Assembly: GCA_005881575.1 (NCBI GenBank)
Contig: VBCA01000030.1
Span: forward strand, 1-61,010
Reading direction: 5' to 3'
Origin: Betaproteobacteria bacterium
GTDB taxonomy: Bacteria; Pseudomonadota; Gammaproteobacteria; Burkholderiales; SG8-39
DNA: 61,010 nucleotides
A program made the position numbers and the translations under genes. The notes beneath the pieces were generated by a model that was not told the DNA's origin, made no database searches, and saw only the letters and a list, made by a program, of their open reading frames with translations. Position 1 is the stretch's first letter, and every line of letters starts with the position of its first letter. Of this stretch, positions 1 to 7,808 are shown piece after piece.

Positions 1-2
1 AG

Positions 3-392
3 AAGAGCAGCGCGGTCGGCAAGGAGCAAGAGCAGCTGAACTCCCTCATCGCGCCGGACGACAACGCCGTACGCCTCGAGCACCGGTTCCAGGAGCTGTC
101 CGCTGCGGGTCGCCTGCGGCTCGGCTACGGGACGAGCCACCTCGTGCGCGCCGCCGGCTGGGACGCCAAGCGCCAGCGGCTCGGCGTCCACGTGACGGAG
201 GTGCTCGAGGCACTCAAGTCGATCGAGCCCATCGGAGGCGTCACGACGCACCAGCCAGCCGGTAGCCATCCCAAGTACGGAGAGCTGGTAAGGCTGAGCG
301 GCGTGAGCAGCTCCGGACGCGCGATCGCGCTCGTGGCGCAGGTGGACCGTCTTCCCCTGTTCCTCGCCGACATCGAGGCCGACGCCGAGTGA
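3..392 (+). CDS. 3' part of an unknown gene, cut by the window edge
   Basis: The frame is open from the first base of the window to a TGA at 390-392, so the start lies outside; about 129 residues are visible. I do not recognise a family. The visible part is hydrophilic, with an early run rich in Glu and Gln and a C-terminal half that looks like a small folded domain ending in an acidic tail. Its stop overlaps the GTG start of the next gene (GTGA at 389-392), so the two are translationally coupled and probably act together. A shorter reading from a GTG at 144 is possible but unlikely, because the same frame stays open upstream. Confidence 0.55.
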   Translation, partial: KSSAVGKEQEQLNSLIAPDDNAVRLEHRFQELSAAGRLRLGYGTSHLVRAAGWDAKRQRLGVHVTEVLEALKSIEPIGGVTTHQPAGSHPKYGELVRLSGVSSSGRAIALVAQVDRLPLFLADIEADAE

Positions 393-2557
393 CCCAGCGC
401 CCCAAGCCCAAGCCTAGGCCCAAGCCCAAGCCTCGGCGCGAGCCTGCTCTGCTGGCGCCGCAGCCGATCGGCGACAACGATCCGCTCGCCGACGCGCGCA
501 TCCGGCCGCTGCTCCAGCGCTACTGCCGGCTCGCTGGTGTGAAGCAGGCCGCGCTCGGCCCGGATCATTCCGAGCTGCGCTTGCCCCAGGCCGAACGCCC
601 GTTTTTCAGGGACCGCGAATCCTTGCGCCTGGCGTTCTCGGTCGACGCGCTGGAGCGCGACCCGGATGCCGAGATCGCGGTGCTTGGCAGCCCCTTCCTC
701 TCCCAGCTGCTCGAGGCCATTCGCGCGCGGGCGTCGCGCCTGTCGTTGGGTCTGATCGCGCCGGCCGGCGCGGGCGATCCGCGGCGCGTCGAGCTCGCGA
801 TTCCCGTACGGGACGGCACGGCGCGAGCGAGCGAGAAGCACTTGGCCGTGCATCCCATAGGGCGGCTGTTCGCGCGCATCGTGCTGCGCGCCGGCGCCGG
901 AGTCGAGGAAGCGGTGGTGGAAAGCGACGTGCACGACTTGTCGACCGGCGCCAGGGTGGATGACGACCTGGCCGGCGCGTTTCAGGATCTCGAAGCGGGC
1001 CGGGTCGAGCCCGCCGATGAAGCGCTGGCAGCCGCGGCAAAGCCGGTTGCCGCCCGGGAGCCCGGGGACTTGCTCCGGCTCCTCTTGAGCCATCTCCGTG
1101 ACAAGTCGACGGAGCGGGTAGCCGCGCGACGCGCCGCGGCCGCGGGCGAGCTTGCCGCCGAGCTCGCCAGGCTCGAGCGGTACTTCGAGTCGATCCTCAA
1201 GGAGCAGTCCAGCGAGGAGGCCATCGGCACGGTCTCGGCTCTCGCCGCGCGGCGCCGGACCGAAGAGATCCGGCGCAGTGAGGTGCGGGCGACCGTGCAT
1301 CCCGTGCAGCTCGTCGAGGCCACCGTCGTGATGCAGCGGGCGGAGTGGCAGCTCGAGTCAGCGCGGGGGCGGCGGGGGACGTTCAGCGCGCAGCGGTCCC
1401 TGAGCGGTGCCGCCGCGTGGGCCATGACGTGTCCGCATTGCGGCCGCCCGCCGGCGGTCCTAGTCGTCTGCCGGTACGACCACTGCGGCTGTGACGCCTG
1501 CTCGCACCGCTGCTCAGTCTGCGCCGAGGACTTCTGCGCGGAGCACGGCTTCGCCGAGTGCCGCGTGGACGGGCAGCCGGCGTGTGACGAGCACGCCCGC
1601 GTATGCCCCTCGTGCCGCTTGCAGTACTGCACGGCGCACGAGGGTGTGTGCGCCGAGGACGGGCACGCGGCCTGCGCCACGTGCCTTGCGCCGTGCGGCA
1701 GCTGCGGCCGGGTCGTCTGCAACCGGCACGCCGAGCAGAGCCACGCGGACGCGCCAAAGGGACGCCGTCGTCTCTGCACGGCGTGCCTGCGCACCTGTGA
1801 GGGCGGGTCCAGGGAGCGGGTGGGTGTGGACGAGGTGACGCAATGCGCGAGCTGCGGCAAGCTGGTCTGCGCGGCGCACAGCGCCGTGTGCGCCGTGGAT
1901 GGACAGGTGCACTGCTCGCCGCACCTGCGCCGTACCGACACGTCGCGGCGCCTGGTCTGCGGGCAGCATCGGGCGGGCTGCGCGCAGGGGGAGGCAGCGA
2001 TCTTCGCGTCCGATGAAGTGGCTGCGTGCGGCTCGTGCGGGAAGCTCGTCTGCGCCGACCACTCGGCCGTGTGTGTGGAGGATGGGCTCCGGCATTGCGT
2101 CATCCACCTCGAGCCACTGGCCGACGCAACCGGCTCGTACGCCTGTGCGGCACACCGCAAGGAGTGCCATGTGGACGGCCAGCTGTTCTCGCCGAAGGGC
2201 GTCCAAGCTTGTCCCGTGTGCGGCAAGGACGCCTGCGCCCGGCATCGCGCCGCGTGCGGCCATTGCGGCCGGAACGTGTGCACGGCCGACCTGGAGCAGC
2301 CCTCCCGCCGCTGCGTGACCTGCAGGCAGCTGGCGGTGATCGCCGACCCGCCGGAGGACGTGCTCACCGCTGCGCGAGCCGTGACGAGCGGGGGACCGAA
2401 GTCATCCCGCCCCTGGCGGATGGCCCGCGACCACAGTCACGTGGTCGTGGAGCTCGATCTCGGGTTGGGGCGGAAGACGCTCTTCACGCTGCGACACGGG
2501 CAGACCGTGCCGGACAGCGTCGTGAAGCATACGCTGCTGGGATCGAAGCAGCGGTAG
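389..2557 (+). CDS. Cys/His-rich multi-zinc-module protein, unknown function
   Basis: The protein has 722 residues. Residues 1-20 are a Lys-Pro-Arg repeat. Residues about 30-230 form a folded region with a 'GSPFLSQLLEAI' segment that loosely recalls the accessory domain after the motor of SNF2/HepA-type helicases (weak similarity by eye). Residues about 240-340 look alpha-helical or coiled-coil. Residues about 350-660 hold roughly six copies of a pattern close to CxxC-x4-C-x2-H-x3-C-x2-DG-x3-C-x2-H, which resembles paired zinc-binding treble-clef or B-box-like modules. A basic tail of about 50 residues follows. The start is a GTG overlapping the upstream stop. The Cys density is unlike any neighbour. 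Zinc binding is inferred from spacing only; a nucleic-acid or protein scaffold role is possible but not shown. Confidence 0.7.
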   Translation: MTQRPKPKPRPKPKPRREPALLAPQPIGDNDPLADARIRPLLQRYCRLAGVKQAALGPDHSELRLPQAERPFFRDRESLRLAFSVDALERDPDAEIAVLGSPFLSQLLEAIRARASRLSLGLIAPAGAGDPRRVELAIPVRDGTARASEKHLAVHPIGRLFARIVLRAGAGVEEAVVESDVHDLSTGARVDDDLAGAFQDLEAGRVEPADEALAAAAKPVAAREPGDLLRLLLSHLRDKSTERVAARRAAAAGELAAELARLERYFESILKEQSSEEAIGTVSALAARRRTEEIRRSEVRATVHPVQLVEATVVMQRAEWQLESARGRRGTFSAQRSLSGAAAWAMTCPHCGRPPAVLVVCRYDHCGCDACSHRCSVCAEDFCAEHGFAECRVDGQPACDEHARVCPSCRLQYCTAHEGVCAEDGHAACATCLAPCGSCGRVVCNRHAEQSHADAPKGRRRLCTACLRTCEGGSRERVGVDEVTQCASCGKLVCAAHSAVCAVDGQVHCSPHLRRTDTSRRLVCGQHRAGCAQGEAAIFASDEVAACGSCGKLVCADHSAVCVEDGLRHCVIHLEPLADATGSYACAAHRKECHVDGQLFSPKGVQACPVCGKDACARHRAACGHCGRNVCTADLEQPSRRCVTCRQLAVIADPPEDVLTAARAVTSGGPKSSRPWRMARDHSHVVVELDLGLGRKTLFTLRHGQTVPDSVVKHTLLGSKQR
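401..436 (+). repeat. Two tandem 18-nt units coding a Lys-Pro tail
   Basis: Two near-identical 18-nt units (401-418 and 419-436, one mismatch) encode the K-P-K-P-R-P pattern at the N-terminus of the Cys-rich protein. This is a small in-frame tandem duplication that gives a flexible basic linker. Confidence 0.7.
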
Positions 2558-2608
2558 TGAGCGATCGCGACGTCCCGTCTTCCCCCGGTCCTTCCCCGTC
2601 TTCCGCCG

Positions 2609-2645
2609 TCAAAGCGTTTTCAGGAACGCGATCAACGCCGCCGCC
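2609..2645 (-). pseudogene. Possible remnant of a c-type cytochrome C-terminus
   Basis: On the minus strand a short stretch reads A-A-L-I-A-F-L-K-T-L-stop, the usual ending of c-type cytochromes and di-haem peroxidases. Nothing recognisable precedes it. It sits between the Cys-rich gene and the broken hydrolase and may mark a recombination scar. The match is only about 11 residues, so chance is possible. Confidence 0.25.
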
Positions 2646-2676
2646 CGAAGCAAACTCGGTTTCGAAATGAAGCGCG

Positions 2677-3443
2677 CTATTTCGCGAACATGCCCTTCGG
2701 CGTTATGCCCTTCAGGAACGGTTCGATGAATGCGCGCAGCAAATCGGCCTGTGTAATAACTGCCGTGTGTGACGTCGCGGGCAGAATCGCCAGGCGCGAA
2801 GCTGACAACGGCTTTCCCGTGTCGCCCATCGCGCCGCCACCGAGCAGGTGGAACATCGTTGGAGCGCGATGACCTTCCTGACCACTTCGGGAAAGCCGTT
2901 GGGATTGGGCGCTAGCTTCTTATACTCCGCGGCGAACGGCGTCTGGACCATCATCTCCACGGTCAGCTTCGGGATGGACGCCCTGAACTCGGGCTGCCAA
3001 CCCTCGAAGTCGTATGCGCCGGCGCCGAAGACGAGCTTGCCAAGCTTCGCCGGATGGCGGATGGCAAGCTGTAGCCCGGCGATCGCACCCATCGAGTAGC
3101 CGAACACATCGGCTTTGCGGAGATCGACCGCATCCATGAATGCTGCCACGTCGTCGGCGAGGTTCTGATAGGTGATGGGCCGGTTGATGTCCGTCGTGCG
3201 ACCGTGACCCTGAAACTCGAGGGCATAAACCTTGTGCGACGCGGCCAGCTTTGGGACGATTGCGCCCATCATTGGAATGTTCATATAAGCGCCGTGCAAT
3301 ACGATCAACGGATCGCCTCGTCCGGACACTTCGTAATACATCTGCATACCGTTCACCTTGACGCGCTGGCCGACGGCTTGCGCGTCGGCGACGGCGTTGC
3401 CGGTAAGCAGCAGGGGGAGGACAAGCAGCGTGGTGCGTAACAT
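2677..3443 (-). pseudogene. Secreted alpha/beta hydrolase with internal deletion and frameshift
   Basis: The start chosen is the ATG at 3443, preceded by a GAGGAGAG ribosome-binding site and giving a clean signal peptide (MLRTTLLVLPLLL...). The N-terminal part is a typical alpha/beta hydrolase: an HGAYMN oxyanion region, the nucleophile elbow G-Y-S-M-G, and a Q-G-H-G-R-T segment. Homology runs to 'VVRKVIAL' (near 2870), then the frame changes. The true C-terminus continues in another frame (MFHLLGGGAMGD...GITPKGMFAK) to a TAG at 2677. Compared with family members about 30-40 residues around the catalytic-acid loop (typically an 'IIAGDAD'-like segment) are missing at the junction. The gene therefore looks inactivated, unless the gap is an assembly error. 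Confidence 0.75.
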
Positions 3444-3674
3444 GGATTCTCTCCTCGGATGATCGGTTCTGCTCATACGTCGAGCGAGCAGTCCGAAAAT
3501 CGACAAGCCGTTGCTCAGGTACGAATAGGATAATCAATTCTCCGGCGCGCCGCGCATACTGCCTTGTGGATGGGTGCGGCGACTTCTGAACTCGGCTGGG
3601 AAAGAGGAAGTGCTCCGATCGCAGGGCCGTGCGGAAGATGTGGGCAGCGACTTTCAGAGGAGAAAGGGCAAGCC

Positions 3675-4811
3675 ATGGCTTTGACACCGATCCGGCGCGT
3701 GGTAACTGGAAACGACGAGCGTGGCAAATCCAAGGTCGTCTGGGACGGCCCGGCGCCCGGGACGCATGAAGCCAGCTTCAACGGCCGGGGGCATACGGAT
3801 TTCTGGGTGTGGCGGGAGACGCCGCCCCCGCTGAACGGCCTGGAAGATACGGGCACATGGGACGACGAGTTCCCCGGCCCCGTGGGCGGCGGCCATCTCC
3901 GCGTCGTGCACTGGCTGGCGAAGACTGAGGAATCGCCGCCCAACGAGCCGTATAAGGCGCCCGAGCAGCATGGCCGGACCTGGGACCGCGGCGGCGGCAA
4001 CCACTACAACCGCTCCTACATGCACAAGACGAAATCCGTGGACTACGGCATCCTGCTTTCCGGCGAGCGCGCGATGGAGCTCGACGACTGCAAGCTCGTC
4101 CTGAAGCCCGGGGATGTTGTCGTCGACGTCGGCGCATGGCACCTCTGGGACAGCTCAAAGACAGGCTGCATGATGGCCTTCGATATGTTCGAAGCCGAAT
4201 TCGTCGACGGACCGGCGGGCACCGCGCAGGGCAACGACCGTGTCATGAAGCCCAAACCGGATCACAAGCTGCCGCCGGGGGTGAAGCCTTCGCGGCGCAT
4301 CGTGGCCATCGATCGCGAGCCCGGCCGCTCGAGCCGCGTGAGCGACACGCCGTCGCCCGACGTGCGCATCGACCCCGCCCGGCCGGGCTTCGCGATGCAG
4401 CGGATGTGGGTGGCCGACAGCGCGCCGGCCAAGCTCGTCTACGAAACGCTGCAGCTTCCGTACACGCTGGAGCCGCCCGCCAGGGGATCGGTGCTCAATA
4501 TCTTCACCTTCCCGCCGGACCGGGCGTGGAAAAACAAGGTGGGCCCCGTGGAAGTCGCGGCGTACTTCAAGTCGGTGGGCGCTCCTGCGGCCTCCACATA
4601 CTCGCCGCACGCGCCGCATCCCTATATGCAGAAGATGCGCACCTTGGATTTCTGCATTGTGCTTGAGGGCGAGATCGTGCTGGTTCTCGATACGCAGGAA
4701 GTGACGGTCAAGGCGGGCGAATTCGTCATACAGAGAGGCACCAACCATTCCTGGAGCAACCGCTCCGGCAAGCCAGCTGTGGTGGCCATCGCGTCCCACG
4801 GCGCCAAGTAG
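3675..4811 (+). CDS. Bicupin-domain protein
   Basis: The protein has 378 residues from the ATG at 3675, with an AGAGGAGAAAGG stretch 10-20 nt upstream; an in-frame reading from 3564 adds 37 implausible residues. Two cupin folds are visible. The first, around residues 100-175, contains HKTKSVDYGILLSGE and LKPGDVV with a following H-L-W. The second, around 305-375, contains TLDFCIVLEGEI, VKAGEFVIQRG and T-N-H-S-W. There is no signal peptide, so the protein is cytoplasmic. Cupins of this form bind a metal and act as small-molecule dioxygenases, isomerases or binding proteins; the substrate is unknown. A Bug binding-protein gene follows 24 nt later, so a shared catabolic operon is likely. Confidence 0.8.
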   Translation: MALTPIRRVVTGNDERGKSKVVWDGPAPGTHEASFNGRGHTDFWVWRETPPPLNGLEDTGTWDDEFPGPVGGGHLRVVHWLAKTEESPPNEPYKAPEQHGRTWDRGGGNHYNRSYMHKTKSVDYGILLSGERAMELDDCKLVLKPGDVVVDVGAWHLWDSSKTGCMMAFDMFEAEFVDGPAGTAQGNDRVMKPKPDHKLPPGVKPSRRIVAIDREPGRSSRVSDTPSPDVRIDPARPGFAMQRMWVADSAPAKLVYETLQLPYTLEPPARGSVLNIFTFPPDRAWKNKVGPVEVAAYFKSVGAPAASTYSPHAPHPYMQKMRTLDFCIVLEGEIVLVLDTQEVTVKAGEFVIQRGTNHSWSNRSGKPAVVAIASHGAK

Positions 4812-4835
4812 CCGAATAGCGAGAGGAGGAGAGGA

Positions 4836-5813
4836 ATGAAGAGGCCGCCGCTGAGGCTGAAGCTCATCGCAATCGCAGTCGTGACATGCATGTGGGCCGC
4901 CGCCGGCTGGGGGCAGGCGTTTCCGGTCAAGCCCATCCGATGCATCGTTCCAAGCTCGCCGGGCGGCGGCGCCGATACCATAACCCGCCTCATTGCAAAT
5001 GCGCTGCCCGCGGTGCTCGGCCAGCAGGTGATCGTCGACAATCGCGCGGGCGCGAGCGGCAACATCGGGGCGGCGGCGGCGGCGAAGGCGCCGCCCGACG
5101 GCTACACCTGGATCATGATCAACAACGCCCAGGCCGCGAGCGTCAGCCTGCAGAAGGACCCGTCGTTCGATCTCCTGCGCGACTTTGCGCCGATCACGCA
5201 GGTAGATTCGACGCCTCACGTCATCCTTGTCCACCCTTCAGTGTCGGCGAACTCGGTGAGCGAGCTCGTGGCTCTGGCGAAGTCCAGGCCGTACGCGCTG
5301 GACTACGCCTCCGCGGGGACCGGCACCGTGACCTTCCTCGCTGCCGAGCTCTTCAACGCCCAGGCGGGCATCAGCCTGCGCCACGTGCCGTACAAGGGCG
5401 GCGGCGAGTCGCTCATGTCCATCGTCCGGGGCGAGACCCAGGTCTATTTCTCGCCGCTCTCCGTCGCGATCGGCCACATGCGCGGCAACCGCGTGCGCGC
5501 GCTGGCGGTCACATCGAAAACCAGGATGTCGCTCGTTCCAGAAGTGCCGACGGTGGCGGAGTCGGGCTATCCGAATTATGAGTTCAACCTCTGGAATGGC
5601 CTGCTGGTCCCGGCCAACACGCCAAGGGAAATCATCACGACGATCCGCAATGCGGTGGTTAAGGCGCTGAATTCCCCTGAGGTTCGGAACCGTCTTCTCC
5701 AGACGGGATCGACGGGAATCGGCAGCCGACCGGAAGAGTTCGGTGCCTTCCTCAAGACGGAGGTTGAAAGCATTGCAAACGTCGCGAAAAAGCTGAACCT
5801 GAGCGGCAAGTAG
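4836..5813 (+). CDS. Bug/TctC-family periplasmic binding protein
   Basis: The protein has 325 residues: a signal peptide ending near WGQA, then the family hallmarks F-P-V-K-P-I-R, PSSPGGGADTITR, VDNRAGASGNIG, and P-D-G-Y-T. Bug proteins bind small carboxylates in the periplasm and classically feed tripartite tricarboxylate transporters with TctA and TctB. Neither membrane gene is nearby, as is common for the expanded orphan Bug sets of Burkholderiales. A GAGGAGGAGAGG ribosome-binding site precedes the start. It lies 24 nt after the bicupin gene and is probably co-transcribed with it. Confidence 0.92.
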   Translation: MKRPPLRLKLIAIAVVTCMWAAAGWGQAFPVKPIRCIVPSSPGGGADTITRLIANALPAVLGQQVIVDNRAGASGNIGAAAAAKAPPDGYTWIMINNAQAASVSLQKDPSFDLLRDFAPITQVDSTPHVILVHPSVSANSVSELVALAKSRPYALDYASAGTGTVTFLAAELFNAQAGISLRHVPYKGGGESLMSIVRGETQVYFSPLSVAIGHMRGNRVRALAVTSKTRMSLVPEVPTVAESGYPNYEFNLWNGLLVPANTPREIITTIRNAVVKALNSPEVRNRLLQTGSTGIGSRPEEFGAFLKTEVESIANVAKKLNLSGK

Positions 5814-5833
5814 ATCGCCTAGCCTTCCCCGCT

Positions 5834-5849
5834 AGCGCCGAGCGGCGCT
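5834..5849. terminator. Short hairpin between convergent genes
   Basis: AGCGCC and GGCGCT pair as a 6-bp stem around a GAGC loop, between the Bug stop and the end of the convergent epimerase gene. There is no T-run, so termination strength is uncertain. Confidence 0.35.
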
Positions 5850-6706
5850 CATTTGCCCTTCCTCTTCTTCTTCGCGGCGCGCACTTTCGGGCCCTGCGCC
5901 TTCACCGGCGCTCGTGTGGGATCGCCGCCCTCCTCGGCGAGGACGAAGGTTCCGCCCTGGTAGAGCTCGGTGCGCGGGTCCGCGCCGGGCTTCTCGTTCC
6001 TGAGGATCTCCTCCGCGTAGGGCTCGCTGTCGTCCTGCGGGCGATAGCCTAGCCGCTCGGCGTTCGAGTTGTCGTACCAGCGGCGCTTGTTCCCTGAGAT
6101 CCCGTATACGATCTCGAAGCGGATGCCGGGGCGGTCGATCGCGAGCGACACGAGCTGCGCGAGATCGCGCGGCGAGAGCCAGATCGAGAGCCGCCTCTTG
6201 TCCATCGGCCGCGGATTGACGTTGCCGATGCGCATGCAGACCACTTCCATCCCGTACTTGTCTGCGTAGAGGCTGCCGAGGGCCTCGCCGAACGCCTTGG
6301 ACACGCCGTAGCGGCTGTCGGGCTTCGGGGCGGCGCGGTGATCGATGGTTTCGTCGCGGCGGTAGAAACCGACGGCGTGGTTGCTGGTCGCGAACACGAT
6401 GCGCCGCGCGCCGTTCCGCCGCGCGGCCTCGAACGCGTTGTAGGCGCCGATGATGTTCGCGCGCAGGATCACCTCCCACGAGCCCTCGACGGAGAAGCCG
6501 CCGAGGTGCACGACCGCGGCTACGCCCTGGGTCACGCGCAGCATGTCGCGCAGATTCGCGCAGTCGCCCCGCATGAATTCCTCGCCCTTCGCGAGGTTCT
6601 TGATCGGGCGGATGTCGGACAGGCGCAGGGCGTAGCGTCCCGCGAGCTCGCGGCGCAGATGGCTGCCGACGTCGCCCGCTGCGCCCGTGATGAGGATCTT
6701 CTTCAT
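5849..6706 (-). CDS. NAD-dependent epimerase/dehydrogenase, uronate-dehydrogenase-like
   Basis: The protein has 285 residues. It is a short-chain extended-type Rossmann enzyme with GAAGDVG at residues 7-13, an HLGG segment after the fourth strand, a TSN segment and the catalytic Y-G-V-S-K. The order resembles uronate dehydrogenases (hexuronate to aldarolactone), but the specificity is not proven. A Lys-rich tail of about 30 residues (KKKRKGK at the end) extends past the usual length. The start ATG overlaps the stop of the upstream hydroxyacid dehydrogenase gene (ATGA at 6703-6706), so the two form an operon divergent from a TRAP transporter. A sugar-acid pathway is a reasonable inference. Confidence 0.8.
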   Translation of the reverse strand: MKKILITGAAGDVGSHLRRELAGRYALRLSDIRPIKNLAKGEEFMRGDCANLRDMLRVTQGVAAVVHLGGFSVEGSWEVILRANIIGAYNAFEAARRNGARRIVFATSNHAVGFYRRDETIDHRAAPKPDSRYGVSKAFGEALGSLYADKYGMEVVCMRIGNVNPRPMDKRRLSIWLSPRDLAQLVSLAIDRPGIRFEIVYGISGNKRRWYDNSNAERLGYRPQDDSEPYAEEILRNEKPGADPRTELYQGGTFVLAEEGGDPTRAPVKAQGPKVRAAKKKRKGK

Positions 6707-7725
6707 GCTTCGCTCCCTGAAGACATCTTTGCGAGCCGCGTCGCCTGCTGCGCGTTCACCGCGCCTTTGGGCGCGCGGCCCTGCACGATCTCGGCGACCT
6801 GCGCGACCGTCTCGAACGCCTGGTGCTCGATCGCCTGCGGCGTGAGCCCGCCCAAGTGCGGCGTCGCGATGACGTCGGGGCGGGCCGCGATCGCGGGATT
6901 GGGCATCTGCACCTCTGCGCGGCCGACGTCGATGGCGCAGCCGGCGAGATGACCCGAGTCGAGAGCGCGCACTAGCGCCGCCTCGTCCACGAGGTTGCCG
7001 CGCGAGACGTTGACGAAGAAAGCGCCGCGCTTCATGCCCGCGAACGCCGCATCGTTCATCAGGTTCTCCGTCCCGGGAGTGGCGGTCGCGAGGCACACGA
7101 CGTAATCGGCCGCGGCGAGCAGCGCGGGTAGTTCCATCTGCTCGATCCCCTTCCCCTCGGGCACGCGCACCTGAGGGTCGGCCGCGAGCACCCGCATGCC
7201 GAGCGCCGCGCCCAGCTCGGCGACGCGCCTGCCGATGGCGCCGTAGCCGATGACGCCGAGCGTGCTGCCGGAGAGCTGCCGGCCCGGCTCCGGCCTGGGC
7301 ACGCGCCCCGCATGATACTCGGAGGCCGAACGGGAGACGCCGCGCGCGAGGTCGACGAGAAGCCCGAGCACGAGCTCGCTCACCGCCGCGACGAACCCCG
7401 CGCTCGCCCGCGTGACGAGCACGCCCGCGCGGCTCGCGGCGGCGACGTCGATCGTGCGGATGTCCACCGCGCAGCGCAGGAACGCGACGAGCTGCGGGCT
7501 TTTCTCGAAAACGAGCGCTTCCCCGGGGGTCTTGAAGTCCGACACGACGACGTCGCAGCCTTGCGCGGCGGCGACGAGCGCTTCGCCCGCGAGCGGACGC
7601 TCGTCCCGGTGCAGCCGGACCTCGCCCTGCTCCCGCAGGCGCGCCAGAGCCCGCTCCCCGTAATAGTTGCGGAACATCTCCGGCGTGTGAGTGAGGAGGA
7701 TCCTTGACGTTCTCCCCTTCCGCAT
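6703..7725 (-). CDS. D-isomer-specific 2-hydroxyacid dehydrogenase
   Basis: The protein has 340 residues. The NAD-binding motif GVIGYGAIG is central, followed by the conserved Arg in N-V-S-R-G, an acidic residue in the D-V-G-R-A-E segment and the catalytic His in T-P-H-L-G-G. Family members reduce or oxidise 2-keto/2-hydroxy acids such as glyoxylate, hydroxypyruvate or phosphoglycerate. The only usable start in this frame at the N-terminus is the ATG at 7725, which touches the palindrome at 7727-7747 and leaves no room for a ribosome-binding site. The mRNA may be leaderless, or translation may begin at the Met at 7677. The gene is coupled to the epimerase by an ATGA overlap. Confidence 0.85.
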   Translation of the reverse strand: MRKGRTSRILLTHTPEMFRNYYGERALARLREQGEVRLHRDERPLAGEALVAAAQGCDVVVSDFKTPGEALVFEKSPQLVAFLRCAVDIRTIDVAAASRAGVLVTRASAGFVAAVSELVLGLLVDLARGVSRSASEYHAGRVPRPEPGRQLSGSTLGVIGYGAIGRRVAELGAALGMRVLAADPQVRVPEGKGIEQMELPALLAAADYVVCLATATPGTENLMNDAAFAGMKRGAFFVNVSRGNLVDEAALVRALDSGHLAGCAIDVGRAEVQMPNPAIAARPDVIATPHLGGLTPQAIEHQAFETVAQVAEIVQGRAPKGAVNAQQATRLAKMSSGSEA

Positions 7726-7726
7726 G

Positions 7727-7747
7727 TTGTATGATGATTACATACAA
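7727..7747. promoter_or_regulatory. Palindromic operator between divergent operons
   Basis: Arms TTGTATG and CATACAA are exact inverted repeats separated by 7 nt. They lie in the 83-nt gap between the hydroxyacid dehydrogenase and the TRAP binding-protein gene. The form fits GntR-family (FCD type) operators, which often read TTGTA...TACAA. The left arm contains a TATGAT that could serve as a -10 box, so a repressor bound here could silence both directions. No GntR gene is in the window. Confidence 0.6.
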
Positions 7748-7808
7748 CCAGCCGCTGCAACAAGTGCTGGGATCGGTTCGAGAAAATCCATCCAAAGGAG
7801 AACTCCCA

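Noticed and set aside
401-436. Tandem repeat as a possible CRISPR or regulatory array
   Set aside because: Only two units, in frame inside a coding sequence, with no spacers.
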